Positions 16,383 through 26,215 of a DNA stretch of 64,000 bases are shown one piece after another. Source of the stretch: Arenibacter aquaticus (GTDB lineage Bacteria; Bacteroidota; Bacteroidia; Flavobacteriales; Flavobacteriaceae). Position 1 is the first letter of the stretch; every line of letters starts with the position of its first letter. The stretch is from assembly GCF_003957295.1 (NCBI RefSeq), contig NZ_RQPJ01000005.1, positions 180,261 to 244,260 on the forward strand, read 5' to 3'. Both the position numbers and the translations under genes were made by a program. Under the pieces are notes generated by a model that had not been told where the DNA came from, made no database searches, and saw nothing but the letters and a program-made list of their open reading frames with translations.

Positions 16383-18833
16383 TTACAACTCTTTAGGGTT
16401 TTTAACCGCCTCATCGGTAATAGCAATATCTATCACCTCCTGCATATCTGTAACATAATGGAAGGTAAGACCTTTTAAATAGTCTTCTTTAATTTCCAAA
16501 ATATCCTTTCTATTATCCTCACAAAGAATAATCTCTTTTATTTTAGCCCGTTTGGCAGCCAGTATCTTTTCTTTTATCCCTCCAACAGGCAGCACCTTGC
16601 CCCTTAGGGTGATCTCTCCGGTCATGGCCAAACTCTTTTTAATCTTTCTCTGTGTAAATAGTGATACCAAGGAGGTCAACATAGTAATTCCCGCACTGGG
16701 ACCATCCTTTGGTGTAGCGCCTTCCGGTACGTGGATATGCACATTATATTTATCAAAAACCTCAGATTCAATACCGTACCTATCCGAATTGGATTTAATA
16801 TACTCCATGGCAATGGTGGCCGATTCTTTCATTACCTTACCTAGGTTACCCGTAATAGTAAGGTTCCCTTTTCCCTTGGATAGGATAGACTCTATAAAGA
16901 GAATATCACCCCCAACACTGGTCCAGGCCAATCCCGTTACTACTCCTGCCACTTCGTTGTTCTCATACTTATCCCTTTCCATACGGGCAGGCCCCAACAC
17001 CTTCTCCACATCATCAAAGGATACTTTTAAATTATACTCTTCCTCCATGGCAATGGATTTGGCGGCATGACGGACCATTTTGGCTATTTGTTTCTCAAGT
17101 GATCTAACACCGGACTCCCTGGTATAGCCTTCTACAATTTTCTCCAATTGTGGCTTGGCTATCTTAAGATCCTTCACGGTTAAACCATGCTCCTTCAATT
17201 GTTTTGGCAAAAGGTGTCTTTTGGCTATTTCCACCTTTTCCTCAATAGTGTAGCCCGTAACATTTATGATCTCCATCCTATCCCTTAATGCCGGCTGTAT
17301 TTGGGACAGGTTATTTGCTGTGGCAATAAACATTACTTTAGACAGATCGTAACCTACCTCCAAAAAGTTATCGTGGAACTCATTGTTCTGTTCCGGATCC
17401 AAAACCTCCAACATAGCCGAAGAGGGGTCTCCCTGGTGGCTATTGGAAAGCTTATCAATTTCATCAAGTATAAAAACGGGGTTAGACTTACCGGCCTTTT
17501 TAAGGCTTTGGACTATCCTTCCCGGCATGGCGCCAATATACGTTTTACGGTGCCCCCGTATCTCCGCCTCATCGCGTAATCCACCTAGGGAAATACGAAC
17601 ATACTCTCTTCCCAGCGCTTCTGCCACCGAACGGCCCAAGGAAGTCTTACCTACCCCTGGAGGTCCATATAGACAAAGGATGGGCGATTTCATGTCATTT
17701 CTCAATTTTAGAACGGCCAAATACTCTATTATCCTCCTTTTAACATCCTCCAAGCCATAGTGATCCCTATCCAATATTCTTTGAGCCCTCTTTAAGTCGA
17801 ACTTATCCTTGGAGAATTCGTTCCAGGGAAGATCTATAAAAAGGTCCAAATAATTGCGCTGAATAGAATACTCCGCAACCTGAGGGTTCATTCGTTGCAT
17901 TTTTGCCAATTCCTTTTCAAAGTGCTCTGCAACGTTCTTGCTCCACTTTTTCTTTTTGGCCTTTGCCCTCATCTCATCCACCTCTTCCTCATAGGACAGG
18001 CCACCCAATTCCTCTTGGATAGTTTTCATCTGCTGATGAAGATAGTATTCCCTTTGCTGCTGGTCCATATCACTACGCACCTTGGACTGAATATCATTTT
18101 TCAACTCCAATTTCTGAAGCTCAATATTCATATATTTCAGGGTAGCCAAGGCCCTATCCTGAAGACTTTCTATCTCCAGGAGTTCCTGTTTGTCATGAAC
18201 ACCTAAATTGAGATTGGAACAAACAAAGTTTATCAAAAAAGAATCGCTCTGAATATTTTTTATGGCAAAGGAGGCCTCGCTGGGAATATTTGGATTATCC
18301 CTAATAATCTGAAGTGACAGCTCTTTTATAGAGTCTATAATGGCCCTAAATTCCTTATCGTCCCTTGGTGGCCTTACCTCATTGGTCTCCCTCACTGTTG
18401 CAGTGATATAAGGTTTTTCCGTTAGTACCTCAGCAACCTCAAAACGCTTTTTACCCTGAATAATCACCGTGGTGTTACCATCTGGCATTTGAAGAACCCT
18501 TAGTATCCTAGCTACGGTTCCCAGAGTATTGATATCTTTCACACCGGGATTTTCGGTTTCTTCATCCTTCTGCGACACCACCCCAATTACTTTGGTGCCA
18601 TTATTGGCATCCTTGATAAGATTAATGGACTTGTCCCTACCCGCAGTGATGGGAATCACCACGCCCGGAAAGAGCACCGTATTCCTCAATGGCAATATAG
18701 GCAGCGTATTGGGCAACTTTTCATTGTTAATTTCCTCCTCATCCTCAGGGGTCATCAACGGAATTAACTCTGCATCCTCATCAATTCCATGCAGTGACAT
18801 AGTGTCAAATTGTATGTTTTTTATTTTACTCAT
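16383..18833 (-). CDS. lon: ATP-dependent protease Lon
   Basis: An 816-residue LonA. The N-terminal substrate-recognition domain (~43-250) begins [20 protein letters not shown] and is preceded by a 42-residue acidic extension. The AAA+ domain has Walker A GPPGVGKT at 390-397 and Walker [11 protein letters not shown] at ~452-461. The protease domain has the catalytic Ser713 in DGPSAGITM and Lys756 in GGIKEK. Lon degrades misfolded and regulatory proteins in the cytosol. The gene is monocistronic and divergent from the ECF sigma gene; I see no CIRCE-like repeat upstream. Confidence 0.97.
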   Translation of the reverse strand: MSKIKNIQFDTMSLHGIDEDAELIPLMTPEDEEEINNEKLPNTLPILPLRNTVLFPGVVIPITAGRDKSINLIKDANNGTKVIGVVSQKDEETENPGVKDINTLGTVARILRVLQMPDGNTTVIIQGKKRFEVAEVLTEKPYITATVRETNEVRPPRDDKEFRAIIDSIKELSLQIIRDNPNIPSEASFAIKNIQSDSFLINFVCSNLNLGVHDKQELLEIESLQDRALATLKYMNIELQKLELKNDIQSKVRSDMDQQQREYYLHQQMKTIQEELGGLSYEEEVDEMRAKAKKKKWSKNVAEHFEKELAKMQRMNPQVAEYSIQRNYLDLFIDLPWNEFSKDKFDLKRAQRILDRDHYGLEDVKRRIIEYLAVLKLRNDMKSPILCLYGPPGVGKTSLGRSVAEALGREYVRISLGGLRDEAEIRGHRKTYIGAMPGRIVQSLKKAGKSNPVFILDEIDKLSNSHQGDPSSAMLEVLDPEQNNEFHDNFLEVGYDLSKVMFIATANNLSQIQPALRDRMEIINVTGYTIEEKVEIAKRHLLPKQLKEHGLTVKDLKIAKPQLEKIVEGYTRESGVRSLEKQIAKMVRHAAKSIAMEEEYNLKVSFDDVEKVLGPARMERDKYENNEVAGVVTGLAWTSVGGDILFIESILSKGKGNLTITGNLGKVMKESATIAMEYIKSNSDRYGIESEVFDKYNVHIHVPEGATPKDGPSAGITMLTSLVSLFTQRKIKKSLAMTGEITLRGKVLPVGGIKEKILAAKRAKIKEIILCEDNRKDILEIKEDYLKGLTFHYVTDMQEVIDIAITDEAVKNPKEL

Positions 18834-19052
18834 ATTCTAATTTCGGTCATTCTGTCATTTAAAAACAGAAACTATGTTTATTTTTATTGTTGAAATCCTT
18901 TGTTTCCCCTTTAAATTCAGGAATTTATGGATTCTACTACTTCCTATTCACCTTTTAATGGGCAATTCCTATGCCAACCAGGAAAAACTTATTATAAATA
19001 AACTGTAACATTCCCTAAATTACTGTATCTATTAAGCAAAGTAATCCCTTTT

Positions 19053-19613
19053 TTGAGTCAAAAGAAATTACATACCAACGCATTGATACCGCTGTGTCTA
19101 GAGGGCAATAGAAACGCACAACTGGAACTTTACAACCGCTATTACCGGGGAATGTACAATGTTTCCCATAGGATTGTAAAAGATAGTGCCATAGCCGAAG
19201 ATGTAATGCAAGAATCCTTTTTGAGCGCCCTTACCAAATTGGATTCCTTTAAGGGAGAAGTATCGTTTGGTGCATGGCTAAAGCGAATTGTGGTAAACAA
19301 TAGCATCCAAGAATACCGAAAACAAAAAAAACGACAGGAAGTGGACATACAGAACATTATGTATAAGGTAGAGGACAACAAAGCATATGTCGCAGATAAT
19401 GGTGAAGCCCAATTAAAGGCTCAAAAGGTAATGGATACTATGAAGCAGCTAAAGGACAATTATAGAATTTCTTTGACCCTACATCTTATTGAAGGCTATG
19501 ATTATGAAGAAATAAGCCAGATTATGAATATTAGCTATGCCAATTGCAGAACCATGATATCCAGGGCAAAAGAAAGTTTAAGGAAAAAATTAAATATGGT
19601 GTACAATGCATAA
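19053..19613 (+). CDS. ECF-type RNA polymerase sigma factor
   Basis: A 186-residue sigma-70 family protein. Region 2 spans ~25-95 (LYNRYYRGMYNVSHRIVKD, then AEDVMQESFLSALTKLDSF) and region 4 ~125-185 (GYDYEEISQIMNISYANCRT as helix-turn-helix). No ATG lies between the upstream stop and region 2, and TTG at 19053 gives the expected N terminus, so I use TTG. The gene overlaps the next one by 8 bp. The trio with a membrane anti-sigma-like protein and a DUF4097 protein suggests an envelope-stress or surface regulon, an inference from context. Confidence 0.85.
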   Translation: MSQKKLHTNALIPLCLEGNRNAQLELYNRYYRGMYNVSHRIVKDSAIAEDVMQESFLSALTKLDSFKGEVSFGAWLKRIVVNNSIQEYRKQKKRQEVDIQNIMYKVEDNKAYVADNGEAQLKAQKVMDTMKQLKDNYRISLTLHLIEGYDYEEISQIMNISYANCRTMISRAKESLRKKLNMVYNA

Positions 19614-20166
19614 TGACCCGATAGAAAATTTATTTAAACAGCTGGAAGGCAATTTTGACTTTGAAGAACCAAAGGATGGACATGAATCAAGGTTCTTGGC
19701 CAAATTGGAGTCCCGCAGCCCCACCAAATCCTACGCTAGCAAAAGTTTCATTTGGTGGAAATCGCTGGCTGTTGCCGCTTGCCTGTTATTGTTTTGCTCC
19801 ATAGCCCTTTATTTTTTAAGTGCGCCCGCCAATATTAATGAGCAATTATCCAATATATCCCCGGAAGCGGCCAACACCGAGTATTATTTTGCAAATATCA
19901 TTGAAGAGCAGGTGAAAAAATTGCACAATGAAAGCACTCCCGAAACTGAAAAAATAATCGCTGACACCATGCTTCAGCTAGAAACACTGGACAAGGACTA
20001 CAAAAAAATGCAGCAGGACCTACTGGAGGGCGGCAATAGCAAACTTATTCTAAGTGCCATGATCACAAATTTCCAAACAAGAATTGACCTATTAAACGAA
20101 GTATTGGAAGATATAGAAGAAATTAAAATTTTAAAAAACTACGAAAATGAAAATAGTACCATTTAA
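19606..20166 (+). CDS. Putative anti-sigma factor (single-pass membrane protein)
   Basis: A 186-residue protein with ~45 cytoplasmic residues, one membrane segment at about 48-67 (SLAVAACLLLFCSIALYFLS) and a periplasmic part rich in charged coiled-coil-like helix (EEQVKKLHNESTPETEKII, then LETLDKDYKKMQQDLLEGG). No zinc anti-sigma HxxxCxxC motif is visible. It overlaps the ECF gene by 8 bp and the DUF4097 gene by 20 bp. Topology and position suggest an anti-sigma factor. No sequence family was recognised. Confidence 0.6.
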   Translation: MHNDPIENLFKQLEGNFDFEEPKDGHESRFLAKLESRSPTKSYASKSFIWWKSLAVAACLLLFCSIALYFLSAPANINEQLSNISPEAANTEYYFANIIEEQVKKLHNESTPETEKIIADTMLQLETLDKDYKKMQQDLLEGGNSKLILSAMITNFQTRIDLLNEVLEDIEEIKILKNYENENSTI

Positions 20167-21244
20167 ATATATTATCGCCCTTATATTGCTTATACCTGTA
20201 ATGTCATGGGCCACCAATACGCTACCTCGTGGAAAACACACTAAGGAAAAGACCATTAAAAAGGAGTTCATGGTAAATGCCGATGCCTTATTAAAAATCA
20301 AAAATAGCTATGGCAACCTAAACATATCTTCCTGGGACCAAAATAAGATAAGCATAGAGGTCCATATTAAAACCACTGGTGATAATGAAGAAAAGGTGGC
20401 ACGTAAATTAGAGGGTATTACAGTAGATTTTGAAGGGAGTAGCCACCTAGTTTCCGCCACCACAATCTTCAGCAAGGACAAAAGCAGCTGGGGTTGGAAT
20501 TGGGGCCGAAGCGGTAAGGTAAACATGCAGGTGAACTACACCGTAAAACTCCCCATAAAGAATAGTGTAAACCTAAGCAACGACTACGGAGGCATCTTCT
20601 TGGACAGAATAGACGGACATGCAAATATTAGTTGTGATTATGGTAGGTTAAACATAGGGGAGCTTCACGGCAGAAATAACCAACTATCATTTGACTATAC
20701 CTCCAAATCTACCATAGCCTACATCAATAGCGGACGTATCACTGCAGACTATTCCGGTTTTACCGTAGAAGAGGCCGGGAATTTGGATATCAATGCCGAT
20801 TACACCGATGCCACTGTCATGAAAATGCAAAATCTGTCCTACGTTAGTGATTATGGAAAATTGGAAATTGGCGAGGCCAGAAATGTAGAAGGTAATGGCG
20901 ACTATATTAACGTAAGGCTGGGAATAATACACGGCAATGTAGATATCAAGGCCAGCTACGGATCTGTAAAAATTGATGAAATGGCTTATGATGCCAAAAA
21001 CCTACAGATTAAAACAGAATATACCGGTATAAAGATTGGCTATTCACCAGAGTATCATTTTAATTTTGAAATACAGACCGAATATGCCGGAGTTAACGGT
21101 AAAGATCATTTTAACATACTGGTAAACAAGGAAGAATCCAACGAAAACTATTATAAAGGCTACCATGGCAACAGGGACAGTCAAAATATGGTATACCTGA
21201 ACAGTGAATATGGTGGCATATCGTTTAGCAAGAAACAATATTAA
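20147..21244 (+). CDS. DUF4097-type beta-helical exported protein
   Basis: A 365-residue protein with an N-terminal signal peptide (IIALILLIPVMSWA). It consists of repeated short strands with YG/YS/YT turns: NSYGNLNISSWD, NDYGGIFLDRIDG, CDYGRLNIGEL, ADYSGFTVEEAG, SDYGKLEIGEA, ASYGSVKIDEM. This is the solenoid pattern of DUF4097/DUF2807 'putative adhesin' proteins. It is probably periplasmic or surface-exposed. It is co-transcribed with the sigma and anti-sigma genes and may be their output or sensor. Confidence 0.7.
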   Translation: MKIVPFKYIIALILLIPVMSWATNTLPRGKHTKEKTIKKEFMVNADALLKIKNSYGNLNISSWDQNKISIEVHIKTTGDNEEKVARKLEGITVDFEGSSHLVSATTIFSKDKSSWGWNWGRSGKVNMQVNYTVKLPIKNSVNLSNDYGGIFLDRIDGHANISCDYGRLNIGELHGRNNQLSFDYTSKSTIAYINSGRITADYSGFTVEEAGNLDINADYTDATVMKMQNLSYVSDYGKLEIGEARNVEGNGDYINVRLGIIHGNVDIKASYGSVKIDEMAYDAKNLQIKTEYTGIKIGYSPEYHFNFEIQTEYAGVNGKDHFNILVNKEESNENYYKGYHGNRDSQNMVYLNSEYGGISFSKKQY

Positions 21245-21463
21245 ACCATGGAAACAAAATTATAAACCCCTGCCCTGTTAATCTTAGGTAGCATGAAGGC
21301 CTTTTTGGGCAGGAAAAATACTATTGACCATGCTTAGCGCGATCTTCATGGAAACCGGCATACAAACATGCGAATAGATGCTCAAAAGCACAGTTAGGAA
21401 ACCGTTGTTCTTAGTTTCAATATAAAAAATTACGCCATTTATTGGCTTTTAATTTTTAGGTAT

Positions 21464-22792
21464 TCAAATAGAGTTTCCTTTGTTCACTCGCGTCAACAAA
21501 AAGGCTCCAATCAAAAAAAACAGGCCCAATAAGATGATAGCGTATCGCATACTACCTGAATATTGCGCCACAAATCCATAGAGAAAAGTACCAATGACAA
21601 TACCTATTTTTTCGGCCACATCATAAAAACTAAAAAAAGTGGCCGTATCGGTGGTTTCTGGCAAAAATTTGGAATAAGTAGAGCGTGAAAGTGCCTGTAT
21701 ACCTCCCATTACCATGCCCACACAACCAGCGGCTATATAGAAATCCAAAGGTGTAATTAAAAAATAGGCATAGACACAGATAAACACCCAAAGTATATTG
21801 ATGACAATCAGCGTCCCAATATTACCAAAGGACTTGGAGGCTTTTGCCGTAAGGGTTGCTCCCAAAATAGCCACCAACTGTATAAGCAAAATACTAACAA
21901 TAAGTCCAGTAGTCCTTTCTGAATCCGAATTCCATTTTATTTCTTCCTCCCCAAAATAAGTGGCTATGAGCATAACGGTTTGCAGTGCCATACTATATAC
22001 AAAAAACGCCCCTAAATAACGCTTTAAACGTCTTTGTTCCCCCAGCTCTTGCCATACGCTGTACAATTCCTTAAAACCATTGAGAATAATATTCTTTCTG
22101 GCCCCCTCCTTTTTATAGCCTTTGGGCAGTATATAAAAAGTGTATTGGGCAAACCCTATCCACCAAATACCAACCGTTATAAAGGAGTATTTCATTGCCT
22201 TTATTTCGGCCACCCCATCAGCATCGGATTCCAAACCAAATATTCCAGGTTTCATAACCATTGCCAAATTAAAAAGCAGTAAAATAACGCTTCCAATATA
22301 CCCAAGGGAAAACCCCTTGGCGCTAATGGCATCTTGTTGTTCATAATTGGCCACATCGGGCAAATAGGAATTATAAAAAGCCATACTGACCCAAAACCCT
22401 ACCAATCCAAGAAAGTAACAAATAAGGCTATAGTAAATATGCTCCAAAGAAAACCAATAATGCCCAATACAGGATATGGCCCCCAGATAGCAGAACAGTT
22501 TCATAAAGACCTTTTTATTTCCTAAATAATCGGCTATACCAGACAAAAGTGGCGTAATAAGAGCCACCAACAAAAAGGCTGCCGAGGTAACGTAACTAAT
22601 GAGTGGCGCCCTAGCAATTTCTCCTCCAAAAACCACCACCTTCTCTATCTTGGCCACCCTAAAAAGGGCTCCATAAAAAATGGGGAATATAGCAGAGGTA
22701 ATTACCAAGCTGTACACAGAATTGGCCCAGTCATAAAATGCCCAGGCATTTAATAATTTCTTGCTACCCTTATTTAAAAATGCTTTGGCCAT
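21464..22792 (-). CDS. UMF1-family MFS transporter
   Basis: A 442-residue integral membrane protein with about 12 hydrophobic segments. The start KLLNAWAFYDWANSVYSLVI is the hallmark of the UMF1 (Atg22-like) branch of the major facilitator superfamily, and GGIQALSRSTYSKFLPE is a conserved cytoplasmic motif of that branch. In fungi Atg22 exports amino acids from the vacuole; the bacterial substrate is unknown. It lies 75 bp after the M48 gene with a hairpin between, so it probably has its own promoter. Confidence 0.85.
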   Translation of the reverse strand: MAKAFLNKGSKKLLNAWAFYDWANSVYSLVITSAIFPIFYGALFRVAKIEKVVVFGGEIARAPLISYVTSAAFLLVALITPLLSGIADYLGNKKVFMKLFCYLGAISCIGHYWFSLEHIYYSLICYFLGLVGFWVSMAFYNSYLPDVANYEQQDAISAKGFSLGYIGSVILLLFNLAMVMKPGIFGLESDADGVAEIKAMKYSFITVGIWWIGFAQYTFYILPKGYKKEGARKNIILNGFKELYSVWQELGEQRRLKRYLGAFFVYSMALQTVMLIATYFGEEEIKWNSDSERTTGLIVSILLIQLVAILGATLTAKASKSFGNIGTLIVINILWVFICVYAYFLITPLDFYIAAGCVGMVMGGIQALSRSTYSKFLPETTDTATFFSFYDVAEKIGIVIGTFLYGFVAQYSGSMRYAIILLGLFFLIGAFLLTRVNKGNSI

Positions 22793-22802
22793 ATATAAAT
22801 AA

Positions 22803-22829
22803 GGAAGCTGTCTTTTTAGGACAGCTTCC
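22803..22829 (-). terminator. Hairpin after the M48 protease gene
   Basis: GGAAGCTGTC (22803-22812) pairs with GACAGCTTCC (22820-22829). The T tract on the minus strand is interrupted, so termination may be partial. It separates the M48 gene from the downstream UMF1 gene. Confidence 0.6.
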
Positions 22830-22867
22830 CCATTGCTTTTAATGCTATTAGTTACACGTATGGATCA

Positions 22868-23677
22868 TTACTCAAAAGAAGTAACACCAAATTTGGCCGC
22901 TTCCTCTTTCGCCAAGGGCGCCCATTGGCTAAGATTGGCTATACGGGTATCGTTGGAAGGGTGGGTACTTAAAAACTCAGGAGGAGCTGCACCGCCACTA
23001 TTGGCCTTCATTCTTTTCCATAGTTCCGCAGCCTCATCAGGATTATATCCTGCAATAGCCATGATCTGCAAGCCTATTCTGTCCGCTTCTGTTTCATGGC
23101 TACGGCTAAAGGGCAACATTACCCCTACCTGTGATCCAATACCATAGGCCTGATTGAAGATATTTCTTTTTTGCTCATCCTGAATGGCCACGTTGCCCGC
23201 CACGGCCCCCAATTGCTGTAAGGTACCTGCGCTCATTCTCTGGGCCCCATGATCGGCCAAAGCATGCGCCACCTCATGGCCCATTACCACGGCAACACCA
23301 GTTTCTCCCTGACAAATGGGAAGGATTCCGGTATAAAAGACAATCTTACCCCCTGGCATACACCAAGCGTTGACCGTTTCATCGTTCACAAGGTTGTATT
23401 CCCATTTATAATCTTGTAGGTAGCCCGGATAGCCATTGGCCGTTAACCAACGTTCAGCAGCCGCCGCAATGCGTTGGCCTGTCTTGGTAATCATCCTGGC
23501 ATCTTCTGTACCGGTAATGACCTTATTCTCTTCAAGAAATTGATCATATTGGGCAAAAGCAGTTGGGAAAATTTGACTATTGGGATAGAAGTTCAATACT
23601 TTCTGCCCCGTGAAAGGATTGGTCTTACAGGCTATAACCCCCATAAAAACCAGCAATATCATTACAACTTTTTTCAT
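22868..23677 (-). CDS. M48 metallopeptidase lipoprotein
   Basis: A 269-residue lipoprotein. The signal peptide ends in a lipobox, MGVIAC, with Cys17 as the predicted lipidated residue. The zinc protease motif HEVAH is at 134-138, with the third ligand Glu195 in HETEADR. The size and the signature NAWCMPGGKIVFYTGIL match the Oma1/LoiP branch of M48, which degrades misfolded envelope proteins. I chose the ATG at 23677 (MKKVVMILL); the frame continues to 23728, but starting there would bury the signal peptide. It starts 40 bp downstream of the GH31 stop. Confidence 0.9.
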   Translation of the reverse strand: MKKVVMILLVFMGVIACKTNPFTGQKVLNFYPNSQIFPTAFAQYDQFLEENKVITGTEDARMITKTGQRIAAAAERWLTANGYPGYLQDYKWEYNLVNDETVNAWCMPGGKIVFYTGILPICQGETGVAVVMGHEVAHALADHGAQRMSAGTLQQLGAVAGNVAIQDEQKRNIFNQAYGIGSQVGVMLPFSRSHETEADRIGLQIMAIAGYNPDEAAELWKRMKANSGGAAPPEFLSTHPSNDTRIANLSQWAPLAKEEAAKFGVTSFE

Positions 23678-23717
23678 CTTTTCATTTTGTGTTTGTTCAA
23701 CGAAAATTACAAAAAAA

Positions 23718-26117
23718 TTACGCTCCAATAATGTGCAAAACGGTAAAATCCTTGCTTATTTGAATATTATTGGAACCGTTTAACTTCACATCTTTCAAGT
23801 CAACCGTTTCGTTGTCTACCTGTATTTTTTTCATTTTAAAGGGCAATCCATGAAAGTTTAACCTAAAGGTTTTATAGGAAGTTATAAAGCTACCATCCTT
23901 AAATTGATTGATTACCAACTCCTTCTCTTTCCCCTTAAAATTAAAGTTCCTAAGACTGTACCTACCCTTTTTATAATCATAACCGTCCTGGGCATCCTCA
24001 TAAACAGTAGAGGTCTCCACGCCGTTCTTATAATAGACATCCAATTGCAGTTCTTCTATATCCAATTCCCCTACATACTGTTGAATAGGGTATTTGGGGA
24101 TTATAGCACCTTCCTTTACAAAGAAGGGTATTTTGTCCAAACTGGCCACAACCCATTTCTCCATACCCCCACTAACTACCTCATCGGTCCAATAATTGTA
24201 CCAAGTTCCCCTAGGAATATACATCCTCCTACCTTGGGCATTTGGTTCCTGCACTGGGCATATCAATATTTGTTCCCCAAAAATAAACTCATCAGTCCTA
24301 AAATGGGTCTGATGATCCTCCTGATCATAATGTACCAATGATTTTAACATTGGGATCCCGTCCTTGGAATACCTGTAGAACATGGTGTAGAGGTAGGGAA
24401 GCAATTGATACCGAATCTCTATAAATTTCCGCACAATATCAGTCACCTCATTGTCAAAAGACCAAGGCTCCTGATCTCCGTGATCACCACTGGAATGCAC
24501 CCTACAGAAGGGATGAAAAACACCAAGTTGTATCCATCTGGCAAACAATTCCCCATTGGGCTGTTCTGCAAATCCACCTATATCAGACCCTACAAACGAA
24601 TATCCGCTCATACACATGCGCTGGGCCTGTACATTGGCTATCCATAAATGCTCCCATGTTGCCACATTATCACCTGTCCAGGTAGAAGCAAACCGCTGGG
24701 TTCCGGCAAAGGCGGCCCTAGTTATAACAAATGGTCTTTTTGGGTATACGTATTTTTTTATTCCGTCATAGGTTGCCCTTACCATCTGCATACCGTATAT
24801 GTTATGCGCCTTCCTATGCGAACAGGGGTGTCCGTCATAGTCATGTCTGGTATCCAAAGGGGCCGTTTTGGTAGGCACCTCCATAACCGCTGGCTCGTTC
24901 ATATCATTCCATACGGCGTGCACCCCGGTCTCGGACATCATTTCCTTATATAGCTCTGCCCACCACTCCCTTACCTGAGGATTGGTAAAATCAGGGAAGT
25001 TACACTCCCCTGGCCAGACTTTTCCTTTCATGTAAGGGCCATCAGCACGCTTACAGAAGTAATCATTCTCTACCGCTTCCTGATACACCCAATAATCCTT
25101 ATCTATCTTGATACCCGGATCTATCATGACCACAGTCTTAAATCCATCGTCTTCCAGATCAGATATCATTTTTTTAGGATCCGGAAAACGCGACTTATCC
25201 CAAGTAAAACAGCGAAAGCCGTCCATATAATCTATATCAAGGTAAAGGGCATCGCAGGGTATTCTTAACTTTCTAAAATTGGCCGCTATCTCCCGTACGT
25301 TACTTTCCGGATAATAACTCCATTTGGATTGATGGTACCCCATGGCCCACATTGGAGGCAGTTCAGGAGTACCGGTTAAGTTGGTATAAGATTTCACCAC
25401 TTGGTCCATTTGGGGACCGTAGATAAAATAATAGTTCATCTCTCCCCCATCTGCCCAAAAGCTTGTAATATTTCTACGCTCATGTGCAAAATCAAAATAA
25501 GTCCTAAAGGAATTATCAAAGAAAATACCGTAGGACTTATTGTTGTGCAATCCTATAAAAAATGGAATTGCCTTGTATAACGGATCCTGATCCTTGCCAT
25601 ATGCATATTGATCGGTTACCCAATTGCTAACGCGCTTTCCTTTTAGGTTAGAATGGGTAGCCTTATCCCCCATACCATAGAAACTTTCGGCACTTTGGGT
25701 TATTTTACTCATTTTTACCGTATTGCCCCCGTGCTCGTAATTCTCTTCCCAGTGAAAACCAAGTTCATCCTCATTAATAATCTTTCCGTCCAAATCCGAA
25801 ATCTGGGTCCTCATGGTCTTTTTATCTACAAGCAATCGAAGTTTGGCTGTCTCCACCAAATACTCGGTAGGCGTCTCATTTACTTCCAGTTCGTTATATC
25901 CCAGACTAACGTCCTCGCTTATAGCATAAGAGAAGTCCGGTTCAAATATATTCTCAGTGGCATATCTAAACCGTATAATACTATCGCGCAATATGGTGAT
26001 TTCCAAAATAACGCCATTGGAAGTGGTAAAATAAAGTTTATCGGTATCCCGGTAGAAATCTACTATGGTGTTGGGATATAAATTTCCTTTATACTCAAGC
26101 TCAGTATTGGTAATCAT
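23718..26117 (-). CDS. GH31 alpha-glucosidase
   Basis: A 799-residue glycoside hydrolase of family 31: an N-terminal beta-sandwich (1-~250), a catalytic barrel, then C-terminal sandwich domains. The nucleophile is Asp405 in WNDMNEP (403-409), and the acid/base Asp is in STWTGDNVATW. There is no signal peptide, so the enzyme is probably cytosolic, acting on short alpha-glucans. It lies 98 bp after glgB on the same strand, which links it to glycogen or maltodextrin metabolism. Other GH31 specificities (alpha-xylosidase, sulfoquinovosidase) seem less likely but cannot be excluded. Confidence 0.9.
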   Translation of the reverse strand: MITNTELEYKGNLYPNTIVDFYRDTDKLYFTTSNGVILEITILRDSIIRFRYATENIFEPDFSYAISEDVSLGYNELEVNETPTEYLVETAKLRLLVDKKTMRTQISDLDGKIINEDELGFHWEENYEHGGNTVKMSKITQSAESFYGMGDKATHSNLKGKRVSNWVTDQYAYGKDQDPLYKAIPFFIGLHNNKSYGIFFDNSFRTYFDFAHERRNITSFWADGGEMNYYFIYGPQMDQVVKSYTNLTGTPELPPMWAMGYHQSKWSYYPESNVREIAANFRKLRIPCDALYLDIDYMDGFRCFTWDKSRFPDPKKMISDLEDDGFKTVVMIDPGIKIDKDYWVYQEAVENDYFCKRADGPYMKGKVWPGECNFPDFTNPQVREWWAELYKEMMSETGVHAVWNDMNEPAVMEVPTKTAPLDTRHDYDGHPCSHRKAHNIYGMQMVRATYDGIKKYVYPKRPFVITRAAFAGTQRFASTWTGDNVATWEHLWIANVQAQRMCMSGYSFVGSDIGGFAEQPNGELFARWIQLGVFHPFCRVHSSGDHGDQEPWSFDNEVTDIVRKFIEIRYQLLPYLYTMFYRYSKDGIPMLKSLVHYDQEDHQTHFRTDEFIFGEQILICPVQEPNAQGRRMYIPRGTWYNYWTDEVVSGGMEKWVVASLDKIPFFVKEGAIIPKYPIQQYVGELDIEELQLDVYYKNGVETSTVYEDAQDGYDYKKGRYSLRNFNFKGKEKELVINQFKDGSFITSYKTFRLNFHGLPFKMKKIQVDNETVDLKDVKLNGSNNIQISKDFTVLHIIGA

Positions 26118-26215
26118 GCTGTGTTATTTTAGGGAATACAAAAAAACTACTTTCAATCCAAATAATAAAATGATATTCATGCAATTACCAACAATTACGT
26201 TTAAACCCTATAAAA

